Below are positions 33,091 to 42,107 of a DNA stretch of 64,000 nucleotides, in pieces. This DNA is from Methylobacterium sp. Leaf104. Lineage in GTDB: Bacteria; Pseudomonadota; Alphaproteobacteria; Rhizobiales; Beijerinckiaceae. Location of the stretch: assembly GCF_001422885.1 (NCBI RefSeq), contig NZ_LMMZ01000034.1:127055-191054 (forward strand), in the 5' to 3' direction. The stretch's first letter is position 1. The number at the start of each line of letters is the position of its first letter. The translations under genes were made by a program, and so were the position numbers. A model generated the notes under the pieces. That model worked only from the letters and a program-made list of their open reading frames with translations. It did no database searches and was not told where the DNA came from.

Positions 33091-33864
33091 TCAGGCCACG
33101 CCTTTGCGCCCGGTCAGCCAGGAGGCCGTGAGCACGAGGGCGGTGACGGTGCCGACCAGGAGCGTCGAGGCGGCGTTGATCTCCGGGTTCACCCCGAGCC
33201 GAACCTGGCTGTAGAGCCGCATCGGCAGCGTGGTGGCGCCCGGTCCGGAGACGAAGCTCGCGATGACGAGGTCGTCGAGGGACAGGGTGAAGGCGAGGAG
33301 GAAGGCCGCCGCCAGGGAGGGGGCGATCAGCGGCAGGGTGACGGTGGCGAAGACCCGGCCCGGATGCGCCCCGAGATCGGCCGCCGCCTCCTCCAGCGAC
33401 CGGTCGAGCCCGCGCAGGCGCGCGCCGACGATCACCGCGACGAATCCGAGCCCGAGGGTCGCGTGCGCGACGACGAGGGTGAGGAGGCCGCGATCGAGGC
33501 CGAAGCCGACGAAGAGCAGCAGCAGCGACAGCCCGGTGATCACCTCCGGCATCACCAGCGGCGCGTAGATCAGCCCGGTGAAGAGCCGGCGGCCGGCAAA
33601 GCGCCCGCCCCGGTCGAGGGCCAGGGCCGCGAGCGTCCCGAAGACCGTCGCGAGCGCGGCCGAGGCGAGCGCCACCGCGAGGGAGACCCCGGCCGCCTCG
33701 CGCAAGGGAACGTCGGCGACGAGCACCCCGTACCAGCGGGTCGAGAATCCCCCCCAGACCGTGACCAGGGCGGAGGCGTTGAAGGAGTAGACCACCAGGA
33801 TCAGGATCGGCGCGTAGAGGAAGCCGAGCCCGAGGATCAGGGCGAGGCGGTCGAGCGCCCTCAC
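33091..33864 (-). CDS. Spermidine/putrescine-type ABC transporter permease 2 (PotC/PotI-like)
   Basis: A 257-residue inner-membrane permease with six helices. It starts at the GTG at 33864, overlapping the stop of the partner permease by 4 bp, and begins VRALDRLALILGLGFLYAPI. VVYSFNAS, GRRLFTGLIYAPLVMPEVI and the EAA-loop LEEAAADLGAHPGRVFATVT followed by LPLIAPSLAAAFLLAFTLS and LDDLVIASFVSGPGATTLPM are typical of PotC/PotI. It forms the channel with the product of 33861-34754. The periplasmic binding protein (PotD/PotF) is not in the window. Confidence 0.88.
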   Translation of the reverse strand: MRALDRLALILGLGFLYAPILILVVYSFNASALVTVWGGFSTRWYGVLVADVPLREAAGVSLAVALASAALATVFGTLAALALDRGGRFAGRRLFTGLIYAPLVMPEVITGLSLLLLFVGFGLDRGLLTLVVAHATLGLGFVAVIVGARLRGLDRSLEEAAADLGAHPGRVFATVTLPLIAPSLAAAFLLAFTLSLDDLVIASFVSGPGATTLPMRLYSQVRLGVNPEINAASTLLVGTVTALVLTASWLTGRKGVA

Positions 33865-34754
33865 CGGCCCGCCTCCCGTGCGGCCGCCTCGTCCTCGCGA
33901 AACAGGACCAGCGGGCCGACCACCAGGACGAGGACCAGGATCGCCACGGCCGAGGCGAGCGGCCAGTCGCGGTTGGAGAAGAACTCGCTCCACAGCACGC
34001 GCCCGAGCATCAGGGTGTCCGAGCCGCCGAGCAGGTCCGGGATGATGAACTCGCCGACCATCGGCACGAAGCAGAGCAGCGCCCCCGCACTCAGCCCCGG
34101 CCGCGCCAGCGGCAGGGTCACGCTCCAGAACACCCGCACCGGCCCGGCGCCGAGATCGGCCGCGGCCTCGGGCAGGCGCGGGTCGAGCTTGGCGAGGACC
34201 GCGTAGAGCGGCAGCACCATGAAGGGCAGGTAGGCGTAGGTCAGCCCGATCAGCACCGCTCCTTGCGTGTTCAGGATCTCCAGGGGCTGCGAAATCAGCC
34301 CGAGCCTGATCAGCCCGGCGCTGAGCAGGCCCTCGGGCTTCAGGATGGCGATCCAGGCGTAGATGCGGATCAGGAAGCTCGTCCAGAACGGCACGATGAG
34401 GAGCGCCACGAGGAGCGGCTGCCAGCGCTCCGGGGCACGGGCCATCGCCAGGGCGATCGGGGTGCCGATCAGGGCCAGGATCGCGGTGGCGATGGCCGCG
34501 AGCGTCAGGGACGACAGGGCGGCGTCGCGGTAGAGGGCGTCGCCCGCCAGGGTCTCGAAATTGGTGAAGTCCAGGGCTTCGAGGAAGCTGCCCCAGCCCT
34601 CGATCCCGGCGCTCCAGTCGAGCACGGGCAGGTAGGGCGGCTGCGCGGTGGCCGGCGTCGACAGGCTGATCTTCAGGGTCAGGATCACCGGCAGCAGCAC
34701 GAAGGCGGCGAGCCAGAGGGCGGGCAGGACCGGAAGCAGGCGCCGCATGCTCAC
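33861..34754 (-). CDS. Spermidine/putrescine-type ABC transporter permease 1 (PotB/PotH-like)
   Basis: A 297-residue six-helix permease. The start is either the GTG at 34754, overlapping the ATPase stop, or the ATG at 34748 (MRRLLPVLPALWLAAFVLLP). VPFWTSFLIRIYAWIAILKP, the YLPFMVLPLYAVLAKLDPRL stretch and the EAA loop LPEAAADLGAGPVRVFWSVT match PotB/PotH. The segment VPMVGEFIIPDLLGGSDTLM is also typical. It lies in a minus-strand operon: Crp-like regulator, ATPase, this permease, then the second permease, each overlapping the next. Confidence 0.88.
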   Translation of the reverse strand: MSMRRLLPVLPALWLAAFVLLPVILTLKISLSTPATAQPPYLPVLDWSAGIEGWGSFLEALDFTNFETLAGDALYRDAALSSLTLAAIATAILALIGTPIALAMARAPERWQPLLVALLIVPFWTSFLIRIYAWIAILKPEGLLSAGLIRLGLISQPLEILNTQGAVLIGLTYAYLPFMVLPLYAVLAKLDPRLPEAAADLGAGPVRVFWSVTLPLARPGLSAGALLCFVPMVGEFIIPDLLGGSDTLMLGRVLWSEFFSNRDWPLASAVAILVLVLVVGPLVLFREDEAAAREAGR

Positions 34755-35833
34755 GCCTCCGCCGGCATCAGCCAGGCCCGCTCCGGCGGATACGACAGGT
34801 GGACCGTCTCTCCGACGGCGGGCGCGTCCGCGTCGGTGGGCGCGCTCACCCGCCAGACCGTGCCGTCGGCGAGCCGGACCTGGATCCGGATCCGGTCGCC
34901 GAGAAAGGTCGTCTCGACCACCTGCCCGGCGAGGTCGGGGCCATCCTCGGACGGGACGCGGGCCAGCGCGATCCGCTCGGGCCGCAGGGCGATGATCCCC
35001 TCCCCCTCGGCCGCGCCGCCGGCGCGCAGGGGGCCGAGGGCGGTGTCGAGGCGGGCGAGGCCGGCCGGGTCGCGCGCCGAGACCCGGCCCGGGATCAGGT
35101 TCACGTCGCCGAGGAGCCCGGCGACGAAGCGGTTGGCCGGGCGCTCGTACAGGCTCGCCCCGTCGCCGATCTGCACGAGGCGGCCGCGGTCCATCACGCC
35201 GATGCGGTCGGCCAGCGCCAGGGCCTCGGCCGGGTCGTGGGTGACCACGATGAAGCCCGTGCCGAGGCGCCGCTGCAGGGCGCGCAGCTCCCCTTGCGTC
35301 TCCTCGCGCAGGGCGCGGTCGAGGGCGCCGAGCGGCTCGTCGAGGAGGAGCACCCGTGGGGAGCGCGCGAGAGCGCGGGCCAGGGCCACCCGCTGCCGCT
35401 GCCCGCCCGACAGGGTGTCGGGCGGGCGCGGGCCGAATCCGTCGAGGCGCACCAGGCGCAGGAGTTCGTCCACCCGCGCCTGGCGCGCCGCCCGCCTGAG
35501 CCCGGAGAGGCCGTAGGCGATGTTGGCGGCCACGCTCATGTGCGGGAACAGGGCGTAGGACTGGAACATCATGTTGACCGGCCGGCGATGCGGCGGGTCT
35601 GCGGTGATGTCGGCCCCGCCGAGGCGGATCGTGCCGGCGCTCGGGGTCTCGAACCCGGCGATCAGGCGCAGCAGCGTGCTCTTGCCGCAGCCCGACGGCC
35701 CGAGCAGGCAGACGAACTCGCCGGCCTGCAGGGTGAGGTCGAGGTCGGCCAGAGCCGCGTGCGCGCCGAAGCGCTTGCCGAGGCCGGCGCAGGTGAGGAG
35801 GCCGGCCGGGTCGGGGCCATGCGTCGACGCCAT
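34751..35833 (-). CDS. Spermidine/putrescine-type ABC transporter ATP-binding protein (PotA/PotG-like)
   Basis: A 360-residue ATPase. Walker A is LLGPSGCGKSTLLRLIAG, the Q-loop MMFQSYALFPHMSV, the signature LSGGQRQRVALARALA and Walker B VLLLDEPLGALD, with the switch histidine in FIVVTHDP. The C-terminal TOBE domain (about 270-350) is present (IIALRPERIAL, ETTFLGDRIRIQVRLADG). It powers uptake of polyamine-like cations through the two downstream permeases. It starts 16 bp after the Crp-like gene, which suggests cotranscription. The exact solute (putrescine, spermidine or another) is not certain. Confidence 0.92.
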   Translation of the reverse strand: MASTHGPDPAGLLTCAGLGKRFGAHAALADLDLTLQAGEFVCLLGPSGCGKSTLLRLIAGFETPSAGTIRLGGADITADPPHRRPVNMMFQSYALFPHMSVAANIAYGLSGLRRAARQARVDELLRLVRLDGFGPRPPDTLSGGQRQRVALARALARSPRVLLLDEPLGALDRALREETQGELRALQRRLGTGFIVVTHDPAEALALADRIGVMDRGRLVQIGDGASLYERPANRFVAGLLGDVNLIPGRVSARDPAGLARLDTALGPLRAGGAAEGEGIIALRPERIALARVPSEDGPDLAGQVVETTFLGDRIRIQVRLADGTVWRVSAPTDADAPAVGETVHLSYPPERAWLMPAEA

Positions 35834-35849
35834 CGCGGGTGCCGGGATC

Positions 35850-36542
35850 TCAGCTGTCCTCGCGCAACGCTTCCGCGACGCGGGCCTCGAGCAGGTCGGG
35901 CCGGCGGATCACCAGGGCGCCGCGGGTCCGGTCGATCAGGCCGTCGGCGGCCATCACGGTGAATTCCCGCGTCACCTGCTCGCGGCGGCAGCCGATGCGG
36001 GCGGCGAGCACGTGGTGGTAGGGCGGCGGGGTCACCACACGCTCGCCGTCGCCGCCAGCGCGGGGCACCGACAGGCGCAGCAGCTCGGCATAGAGGCGGT
36101 GGCGCAGGTCGAGGAGCGCGTGCTCCATCAGGCGGGTGTTCAGTTCGCGCACGCGCTTGGCGAGCAGGCGGAACAGCCGGTCGGCGATGGCCTCGGAGGC
36201 GAAGATGATCTGCCGGAACACGGGCGCGGGCACGACGCAGACCTCGCCGCGGGTCAGCGCCGTGACGTTGGCCGAGCGGCCGATGCCGTCGAGCGCCGCG
36301 AGCTCGCCGAAGAAGGCGCCGCCGCGCATCTCGCCCAGGATCACTTCCTTGCCCGATTGCGAGCGGTTGAGGATGCGCACCTCGCCGGAGGCCAGGAAGT
36401 AGACGTCGGTGGAGACGTCGTCGTAATCGACCAGCACCTCGTTCTCGTCGAAGCGACGCCAGTGGCAGCGCGTCTCGTAGACGGACAGCTCGATTCCCGG
36501 CTCCTTGAAGAACGGGATGGTCGTCAGCCGTCCTGTGGTCAC
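35850..36542 (-). CDS. Crp/Fnr family transcriptional regulator
   Basis: A 230-residue regulator. The cyclic-nucleotide-binding domain (about 10-130) contains FFASGEVRILNRS-like strands (VYFLASGEVRILNRSQSGKE, FFGELAALDGIGRSANVTAL). The dimerisation helix RLFRLLAKRVRELNTRLMEH is followed by a winged helix-turn-helix with HHVLAARIGCRREQVTREFT. No N-terminal cysteine cluster of the FNR type is present, so it does not look like an oxygen sensor. The ligand is unknown. I chose the GTG at 36542, preceded by AGGA. It lies immediately upstream of the polyamine transporter genes and may regulate them. Confidence 0.88.
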   Translation of the reverse strand: MTTGRLTTIPFFKEPGIELSVYETRCHWRRFDENEVLVDYDDVSTDVYFLASGEVRILNRSQSGKEVILGEMRGGAFFGELAALDGIGRSANVTALTRGEVCVVPAPVFRQIIFASEAIADRLFRLLAKRVRELNTRLMEHALLDLRHRLYAELLRLSVPRAGGDGERVVTPPPYHHVLAARIGCRREQVTREFTVMAADGLIDRTRGALVIRRPDLLEARVAEALREDS

Positions 36543-36725
36543 GCGTCCTGCCCCCGTCGCGAATCGAAGCTGATCGATACGCCGTGCAATTCCTGGGTCA
36601 AGCGTTCCCGATCGCTCGCCCGCCGATAGGCGTGGATGCGAAGTCCGCGCCAACGTTCCGCCCCGGTGGCGGGTCGGCGCCCGGGGCCGCTTGCCAGTGA
36701 GGCGCCGACCCCGCAAAAGCGCGCC

Positions 36726-38600
36726 ATGCTCCGCGTCAACGATCTCACCTACCGCATCGGCGAGCGCCTGATCCTCGACGGCGCCACCTTCGTCATCCCG
36801 GACCGCGCCCGCGTCGGCCTCGTCGGGCGCAACGGCGCCGGCAAGACCACCCTGTTCAAGGCGATCCTCGGCGAGTTGCCCACCGAGGGCGGCACGGTGT
36901 CGATGCCCAAGGGCATGCGCATCGGCGCGGTGGCCCAGGAGGCGCCGGCCGGACCCGAGACCCTGCACGCGGTGGTGCTGGCCGCCGACACCGAGCGCGC
37001 CCGGCTGATGGCCGAGGCCGAGCACGCGGACGGCATCCGGCGGGCCGAGATCGAGACCCGGCTCGTGGACATCGAGGCGCACTCGGCGCCGGCCCGCGCG
37101 GCGGCCATCCTGCACGGCCTCGGCTTCGACGCCGAGGCGCAGGGGCGCCCCTGCTCGGACTTCTCCGGCGGCTGGCGCATGCGCGTGGCGCTCGCGGCGG
37201 TGCTGTTCTCCGAGCCCGACCTGCTGCTCCTCGACGAGCCGACCAACTACCTCGACATCGAGGGCACGATCTGGCTCTACGACTACCTGGAGCGCTATCC
37301 CCGCACGGCCGTGATCATCAGCCACGACCGCGACCTCCTCGACGAGTGCGTCGACCACATCCTGCATCTCGATCGGGGCAAGCTCGGCATCTACAAGGGC
37401 GGCTACACCAGCTTCGCCCGGCAGGTGGCCGAGAAGCGCGTGCTCCAGGCCAAGGCCAAGGCCAAGCAGGATGCCGAGCGGGCGCATCTCCAGAGCTTCG
37501 TCGACCGCTTCAAGGCCAAGGCGACCAAGGCGCGCCAGGCCCAGTCCCGCGTCAAGCGCCTCGCCAAGATGGAGATCATCGCCTCGGTGATCGAGGACGA
37601 CGTGCCGGCCTTCCGCCTGCCGAGCCCGGAGCGGCCGCTCTCGCCGCCCATCGTCGCGATGGAGCGGGTGCAGGCGGGCTACCCGGACCGGATCGTGCTC
37701 TCGGGCCTCAACCTGAGCCTGGCCCCCGACGACCGGGTGGCGCTGCTGGGCGCCAACGGCAACGGCAAGTCGACCTTCTGCAAGCTCATCGGCGGGCGCC
37801 TGCCTCCCCTGAGCGGCGAGCTCCGCCGCTCCTCCAAGATGGAGGTCGCCTACTTCGCCCAGCACCAGCTCGACGAGCTGCGCCCGGCCGAAAGCGCCTA
37901 CGCCCATGTCCGCGACCTGATGCCGGACGTGCCCGAATCGAAGGCTCGCGCCGCGGCCGCCCGCCTCGGTTTCTCGGGCACGAAGTCGGAGACGCCGGTC
38001 TCCCAGCTCTCCGGCGGCGAGAAGGCGCGCCTGCTCATGGGCCTCGCGGCCTTCCGCGGTCCGCACCTGCTCATCCTCGACGAGCCGACGAACCACCTCG
38101 ACATCGAGAGCCGCCAGGCCCTGGTGGAGGCGATCAACGACTACGAGGGCGCCGTCATCCTGGTGAGCCACGACCGCTTCCTGGTGGAGGCCTGCGCCGA
38201 CCGTCTCTGGCTCGTCTCGAACGGCAGCGTGAAGGCCTTCGACGGGGACATGGACGATTACCGCCGCTACGTGCTCGCCGGGCCGGAGCGCGAGGCCGAG
38301 AAGGCCGTCCCCGAATCGACCGGCGGCGCCAAGGCGGTGGAGCGCCGTTCCAACGCCGACCGCCGCGTCGCCCTCGCGCCCCTGCGCAAGAAGCTCGAGG
38401 GCGTCGAGGCGCGGATGAAGAAGCTCACCGACGCCATGGCCAAGATCGACGCGGCGCTCGCCGACGGCACCGCCTTCCAGGCGAACCCGGCCAAGGCCGG
38501 CGAACTCGCCAAGATGCGGTCCGACGCCGCCGCGGCCCTGGAAGCGGCCGAGGAGGAGTGGCTCGAGCTCAGCGGCGAGATCGAGGGCGCGACGGCCTGA
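36726..38600 (+). CDS. ABC-F family ATPase (Uup/YheS-like)
   Basis: A 624-residue soluble protein with two ABC domains and no membrane helices. Domain 1 has GLVGRNGAGKTTLFKAILGE, the signature FSGGWRMRVALAAVLF and LLLDEPTNYLDIE; domain 2 has LLGANGNGKSTFCKLIGGRL, LSGGEKARLLMG and LILDEPTNHLDIE. Between them is the ABC-F linker, a helical basic stretch (AKAKQDAERAHLQSFVDRFK, ATKARQAQSRVKRL). A C-terminal coiled coil (about 545-620) resembles the Uup/YheS tail. ABC-F proteins act on ribosomes or in DNA-structure tolerance. The start at 36726 gives MLRVNDLTYRIGERLIL; a longer Arg/Pro-rich start is unlikely. Confidence 0.92.
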   Translation: MLRVNDLTYRIGERLILDGATFVIPDRARVGLVGRNGAGKTTLFKAILGELPTEGGTVSMPKGMRIGAVAQEAPAGPETLHAVVLAADTERARLMAEAEHADGIRRAEIETRLVDIEAHSAPARAAAILHGLGFDAEAQGRPCSDFSGGWRMRVALAAVLFSEPDLLLLDEPTNYLDIEGTIWLYDYLERYPRTAVIISHDRDLLDECVDHILHLDRGKLGIYKGGYTSFARQVAEKRVLQAKAKAKQDAERAHLQSFVDRFKAKATKARQAQSRVKRLAKMEIIASVIEDDVPAFRLPSPERPLSPPIVAMERVQAGYPDRIVLSGLNLSLAPDDRVALLGANGNGKSTFCKLIGGRLPPLSGELRRSSKMEVAYFAQHQLDELRPAESAYAHVRDLMPDVPESKARAAAARLGFSGTKSETPVSQLSGGEKARLLMGLAAFRGPHLLILDEPTNHLDIESRQALVEAINDYEGAVILVSHDRFLVEACADRLWLVSNGSVKAFDGDMDDYRRYVLAGPEREAEKAVPESTGGAKAVERRSNADRRVALAPLRKKLEGVEARMKKLTDAMAKIDAALADGTAFQANPAKAGELAKMRSDAAAALEAAEEEWLELSGEIEGATA

Positions 38601-39015
38601 GCGCGGTCGCGCCGCGATGATGGCAGGGCTGGAGAACCGCGATGCCATGATCCATCGCTCGGCGGGCTCATGGCGCAGGCTCCCGTCCAAGGAGCGGACG
38701 GGCCGAACAATCTCGCATGCCCCCGGTCCACCGCGACGCGGCCCTCCCTCCCCTGGCGGGGAGGAGACGGGGGTGGGGGCGGCACTGCCGGCCTGACCCG
38801 GTCGAGGGGCACCCGACCACCCCCACTCCGGACCTCTCCCCGCAAGGGGGAACGGAACGCGGTCTGGTCCCGGAAAGGCCGGAGCGCCGATCGAAGGCTC
38901 TCCAGGCGGCGGAACCCGCGCCGGCCCGATCCCCCTGACACCGCCGGCCCCGAATGGGAAACATCCTTCGCCCCGGGGCGTTTCCGACCGCGCGCAACCC
39001 GAGGGGACCCCGACG
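38601..39015. other. 415-bp intergenic region with a palindromic element
   Basis: No gene is seen between the ABC-F and alpha/beta-hydrolase genes. The stretch holds an imperfect inverted repeat (38742-38852, separate entry). The last 70 bases before the hydrolase ATG are GC-rich and contain the ribosome binding site GAGGGGACC. Confidence 0.5.
38742..38852. repeat. Intergenic palindromic repeat element (REP-like)
   Basis: A left arm at about 38742-38779 (CCTCCCTCCCCTGGCGGGGA and then a G-rich stretch) is roughly the reverse complement of the right arm at about 38817-38852 (CCACCCCCACTCC then CTCTCCCCGCAAGGGG). Each arm also folds on itself through CCCC-N-GGGG. Such CCCTCCCC...GGGGAGG cassettes recur in intergenic regions of many high-GC proteobacterial genomes as dispersed palindromes. 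That it is dispersed here is inference; only one copy is in the window. Confidence 0.55.
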
Positions 39016-39999
39016 ATGCCCGATGCCCACCGTCGCCGGCTCGCGCCCCTGCTGGCGCTGCTGCCGCTCGGCGCCGCCGGGGCCTGGATCGCCTACAGCC
39101 GCCTCGGCATCGACCATCATCGCCGGATGCCGCCCGCCCTACCCGGCCGGCAGGCCTGCCTGGGAAGCGAGGCCGGCGGGTTGTCCTACTACGCGAGCGG
39201 ACCGGAGGCAGGCGTGCCGCTCCTGCTGATCCACTCCGTCAACGCGGCGGCCAACGCCTACGAGGTCCGGCCGCTCTATCTCCACTACGCGAAGACGCGC
39301 CCGGTCTACGCCCTCGACCTGCCGGGCTTCGGCTTCTCCGAGCGCAGCGACCGGGTCTACACGCCGGAGCTGATGACGGCGGCGGTCCACGCCATGGCGG
39401 CGGAGATCCGGCACCGGCACGGGGGCGCCGCCATCGACGCGGTGGCGCTCTCCCTGTCGTCCGAATTCCTGGCCCGGGCCGCCCTGGCGCGGCCGGGCGA
39501 CTATCGCAGCCTCGGCCTGATCAGCCCGACCGGATTCGACAAGCGCTTCGAGCGCCGCAACCCGTCCGGCAGCGACACGGCCCGGGCGGTGGCGGCCTAT
39601 CCGCTCTGGGGCCGGGCGCTGTTCGACCTCCTCGTCAGCCGCCCGAGCATGCGCTTCTTCCTGGAGAAGACCTGGGGGTCGCGCGCCATCGACGAGGGGC
39701 TTCTCGAATACGACCAGATCGCGGCCCACCAGCCCGGAGCGGAGTTCGCCCCGTTCTCGTTCCTGGCCGGACACCTGTTCGCCACCGAGACGGGCCGGGT
39801 CTATCCCCGCCTCGACCGGCCGGTCTGGATGATCCACGGCACCCGGGGCGATTTCGTCGACTACCGCCACGCCGACCGCTTCCGCGGCGATCCGGGCTGG
39901 ACCATCGACGTTCTGGAGACGGGCGCCTTCCCGCATTTCGAGCGCCTGCCCGAGGTCGCCGCCCGCTACGACGCCTTCCTGGCGGGGCTGGCGCGCTGA
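39016..39999 (+). CDS. Alpha/beta hydrolase with N-terminal membrane anchor
   Basis: A 327-residue protein. The N-terminal LLALLPLGAAGAWIAY is a signal anchor. The alpha/beta hydrolase core follows: VPLLLIHSVNAAANAYEVRP (oxyanion strand), VYALDLPGFGFSERSDRVYT, the nucleophile elbow AVALSLSSEFLARAA with Ser-146, a late acidic loop HGTRGDFVDYRHAD and the terminal histidine in TGAFPHFERLPE. The elbow reads ALSLS, so both usual glycines of GxSxG are missing. It may still be active, or a degenerate member. The substrate is unknown. Confidence 0.78.
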   Translation: MPDAHRRRLAPLLALLPLGAAGAWIAYSRLGIDHHRRMPPALPGRQACLGSEAGGLSYYASGPEAGVPLLLIHSVNAAANAYEVRPLYLHYAKTRPVYALDLPGFGFSERSDRVYTPELMTAAVHAMAAEIRHRHGGAAIDAVALSLSSEFLARAALARPGDYRSLGLISPTGFDKRFERRNPSGSDTARAVAAYPLWGRALFDLLVSRPSMRFFLEKTWGSRAIDEGLLEYDQIAAHQPGAEFAPFSFLAGHLFATETGRVYPRLDRPVWMIHGTRGDFVDYRHADRFRGDPGWTIDVLETGAFPHFERLPEVAARYDAFLAGLAR

Positions 40000-40069
40000 G
40001 CCCCTGGTCGCCCGCACCGCGCCGGGTTAGTCGAGGGGCACGCCCGCTCGACAAGAACCCGGAGCCCCG

Positions 40070-40504
40070 ATGTCCGACCTCACCCTCGCCGCCGCCCAGA
40101 CCATCGTCGCCACCGCCTTGGAGACCGCCCGCGCCCACAAGCTGAAGCCCCTGGCGGTGGTGGTCTACGACGCGCGCGGCGCCCTCAAGGCGCTGGGCGC
40201 CGAGGACGGGACGTCGCTGCGCCGGGCGGAGGTGGCGATGGGCAAGGCCAATGGCTGCCTCGCCCTCGGACTCGGCGGCCGGGCGATCCACAAGCGCGCC
40301 GAGGAACAGGCCTACTTCGTCGCCGCCGTCAGCCATCTCGTCGGCCCCGCCGCCCTGGTGCCGGTGCCGGGCGGGGTGCTCATCCGCCAGGGGGAGGCCG
40401 TGATCGGCGCGGTCGGCATCTCGGGCGACACCTCCGACAACGACGAGCTCTGCGCGGTGGCGGGCATCGAGGCGGCGGGGCTCACCGCGCAGACCGGCGC
40501 CTGA
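40070..40504 (+). CDS. GlcG/HbpS-family protein (heme-degrading domain fold)
   Basis: A 144-residue protein of the GlcG/HbpS (DUF336) family. It begins MSDLTLAAAQTIVATALETA and shows LKPLAVVVYDARGALKALGA, RRAEVAMGKANGCLALGLGG, VPGGVLIRQGEAVIGAVGIS, and GDTSDNDELCAVAGIEAAGL, all typical of the fold. Some relatives bind haem or cobalamin-like ligands, others accompany glycolate or diol metabolism genes; none is proven for this type. It lies 4 bp before a peptide-type transporter operon and may be cotranscribed with it. Confidence 0.85.
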   Translation: MSDLTLAAAQTIVATALETARAHKLKPLAVVVYDARGALKALGAEDGTSLRRAEVAMGKANGCLALGLGGRAIHKRAEEQAYFVAAVSHLVGPAALVPVPGGVLIRQGEAVIGAVGISGDTSDNDELCAVAGIEAAGLTAQTGA

Positions 40505-40508
40505 GGCG

Positions 40509-42107
40509 ATGCTGCGCCCGCATCGGCGGCACTGGCTCGTCGGCGGTGCGGCGCTCCTGGCCGCCGGCGGCGGCCGGGCCGCGGCGGCGCCGGGCGATCT
40601 CTACCGGCGCGGCAACGATGCGGACCCCGAGACCCTCGACCCGCACAAATCCTCGACGGTGGCCGAGGCGCATATCCTGCGCGACCTCTACGAGGGCCTG
40701 CTCACCTACGACAATCACGGCGCGATCATCCCGGGGGCGGCCATCGCCTGGACCCTGTCCGAGGACGGCCTGACCTACGATTTCACCCTCCGCGCGGACG
40801 GGCGCTGGTCGAACGGCGACCCGGTCGTGGCCTCCGACTTCGTCTTCGCCCTCCGGCGCATCCTGGCGCCCGTCACGGCGGCGAAGTACGCCGAAGTCCT
40901 GTTTCCCCTGAAGAACGCCCGCGCCGTGAACCAGGGCGCGCTGCCGCCCGAGGCGCTGGGTGTCTCGGCCCCGGACGAGCGGCGCCTGGTGCTGAGCCTG
41001 GAGCAGCCGACGCCGTACCTGCTCGAACTCCTGACGCACCAGACCTCCCTGCCCGTGCATCCGCCCTCCCTGGCCCGCTACGGCGACGCCTTCGCCAGGG
41101 CCGGCAACAGCGTGACCAACGGCCCCTACCGCTTGGCGGAGGTGGTGCCGAACGACCGCATCACCCTGGAGCGCAACCCGCATTTCCATGCGGCCGCCGG
41201 GGTGGCGATCCCGCAGGTCGCCTTCCTGCCGACGCCGGACCTGTCGAGCGCGGTCCGGCGCTACGCGGCCGGCGAGATCGATTCGCTCGCCGACCTGCCC
41301 GGCGACCAGATCGCCTCGCTCAAGGCGCGCTTCGGGCGTCAGGTTGTGCTCGGTCCCGCCCTCGGCCTCTACGCGCTCGCGGTGAACACCCGCAAGGCGC
41401 CCTTCGACGACGTCCGGGTGCGGCGCGCGCTCTCCCTCGTCATCGACCGCGAGTTCCTGGCCCAGAAACTCTGGGGCGAGACCATGGAGCCGGCCTACTC
41501 GCTGTGCCCGCCCGGCCTCGACCATTCCCGAACGCCGCCCGAGACCGCCGGGCGCGAGGCCCTGCCGATCGACCGCGAGGACGAGGCCCGGGCGCTGCTG
41601 GCCGCGGCCGGCTTCGGCGAGGGGCGGCCCCTGCGGCTCGAATATCGCTTCAACACCAGCGACAACAACCGCAACACCGCGCTCGCCATCGCCGACATGT
41701 GGCGCGGGATCGGGATCGAGACCCGCTTCGTCTACACCGATGCGAAGACCCACGTCGCCTACCTGCGCGACGGCGGCGACTTCGACGTGGCGCGCATGTC
41801 CTGGATCGCCGACTACTCGGACCCGCAGAACTTCCTGTTCCTGCTGGAGAGCAGCAACGAGGGTATGAATCCCGGTCGCTACGCCAACCCCGCCTACGAC
41901 GCCCTGATGCGCCGGGCGGCGGCCGAGCGCGACATGGCCCGGCGGGCCGACCTCCTCTACGAGGCCGAGACCATCGTGGTCACCGAGCTGCCCTGGATTC
42001 CGGTGATGCACACCCGCTCGAAGGCCCTGATCGCGCCGCGCCTCTCCGGCTACCACCCGAACCTGCGCAACGCCGCGCCGACGCGCTTCCTGAGGCTGAG
42101 CGTGTGA
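40509..42107 (+). CDS. Oligopeptide-type ABC transporter substrate-binding protein
   Basis: A 532-residue periplasmic binding protein of the SBP_bac_5 (OppA/DppA) family. The N-terminus HRRHWLVGGAALLAAGGG resembles a twin-arginine signal (RR-x-W-L) and is cut near AAA-AP. The family motifs are visible: NDADPETLDPHKSSTVAEAH, LYEGLLTYDNHG, WSNGDPVVASDFVFALRRIL, and NPHFHAAAG, with RVRRALSLVIDREFLAQKLW near the centre. It captures a peptide or similar solute and delivers it to the permeases encoded next. The stop overlaps the first permease start by 4 bp. Confidence 0.92.
   Translation: MLRPHRRHWLVGGAALLAAGGGRAAAAPGDLYRRGNDADPETLDPHKSSTVAEAHILRDLYEGLLTYDNHGAIIPGAAIAWTLSEDGLTYDFTLRADGRWSNGDPVVASDFVFALRRILAPVTAAKYAEVLFPLKNARAVNQGALPPEALGVSAPDERRLVLSLEQPTPYLLELLTHQTSLPVHPPSLARYGDAFARAGNSVTNGPYRLAEVVPNDRITLERNPHFHAAAGVAIPQVAFLPTPDLSSAVRRYAAGEIDSLADLPGDQIASLKARFGRQVVLGPALGLYALAVNTRKAPFDDVRVRRALSLVIDREFLAQKLWGETMEPAYSLCPPGLDHSRTPPETAGREALPIDREDEARALLAAAGFGEGRPLRLEYRFNTSDNNRNTALAIADMWRGIGIETRFVYTDAKTHVAYLRDGGDFDVARMSWIADYSDPQNFLFLLESSNEGMNPGRYANPAYDALMRRAAAERDMARRADLLYEAETIVVTELPWIPVMHTRSKALIAPRLSGYHPNLRNAAPTRFLRLSV

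Noticed and set aside
36543..38690. Long upstream extension of the Crp-family frame
   Set aside because: It is antisense to the ABC-F gene and is not protein-like; the GTG at 36542 gives a normal Crp/Fnr length.
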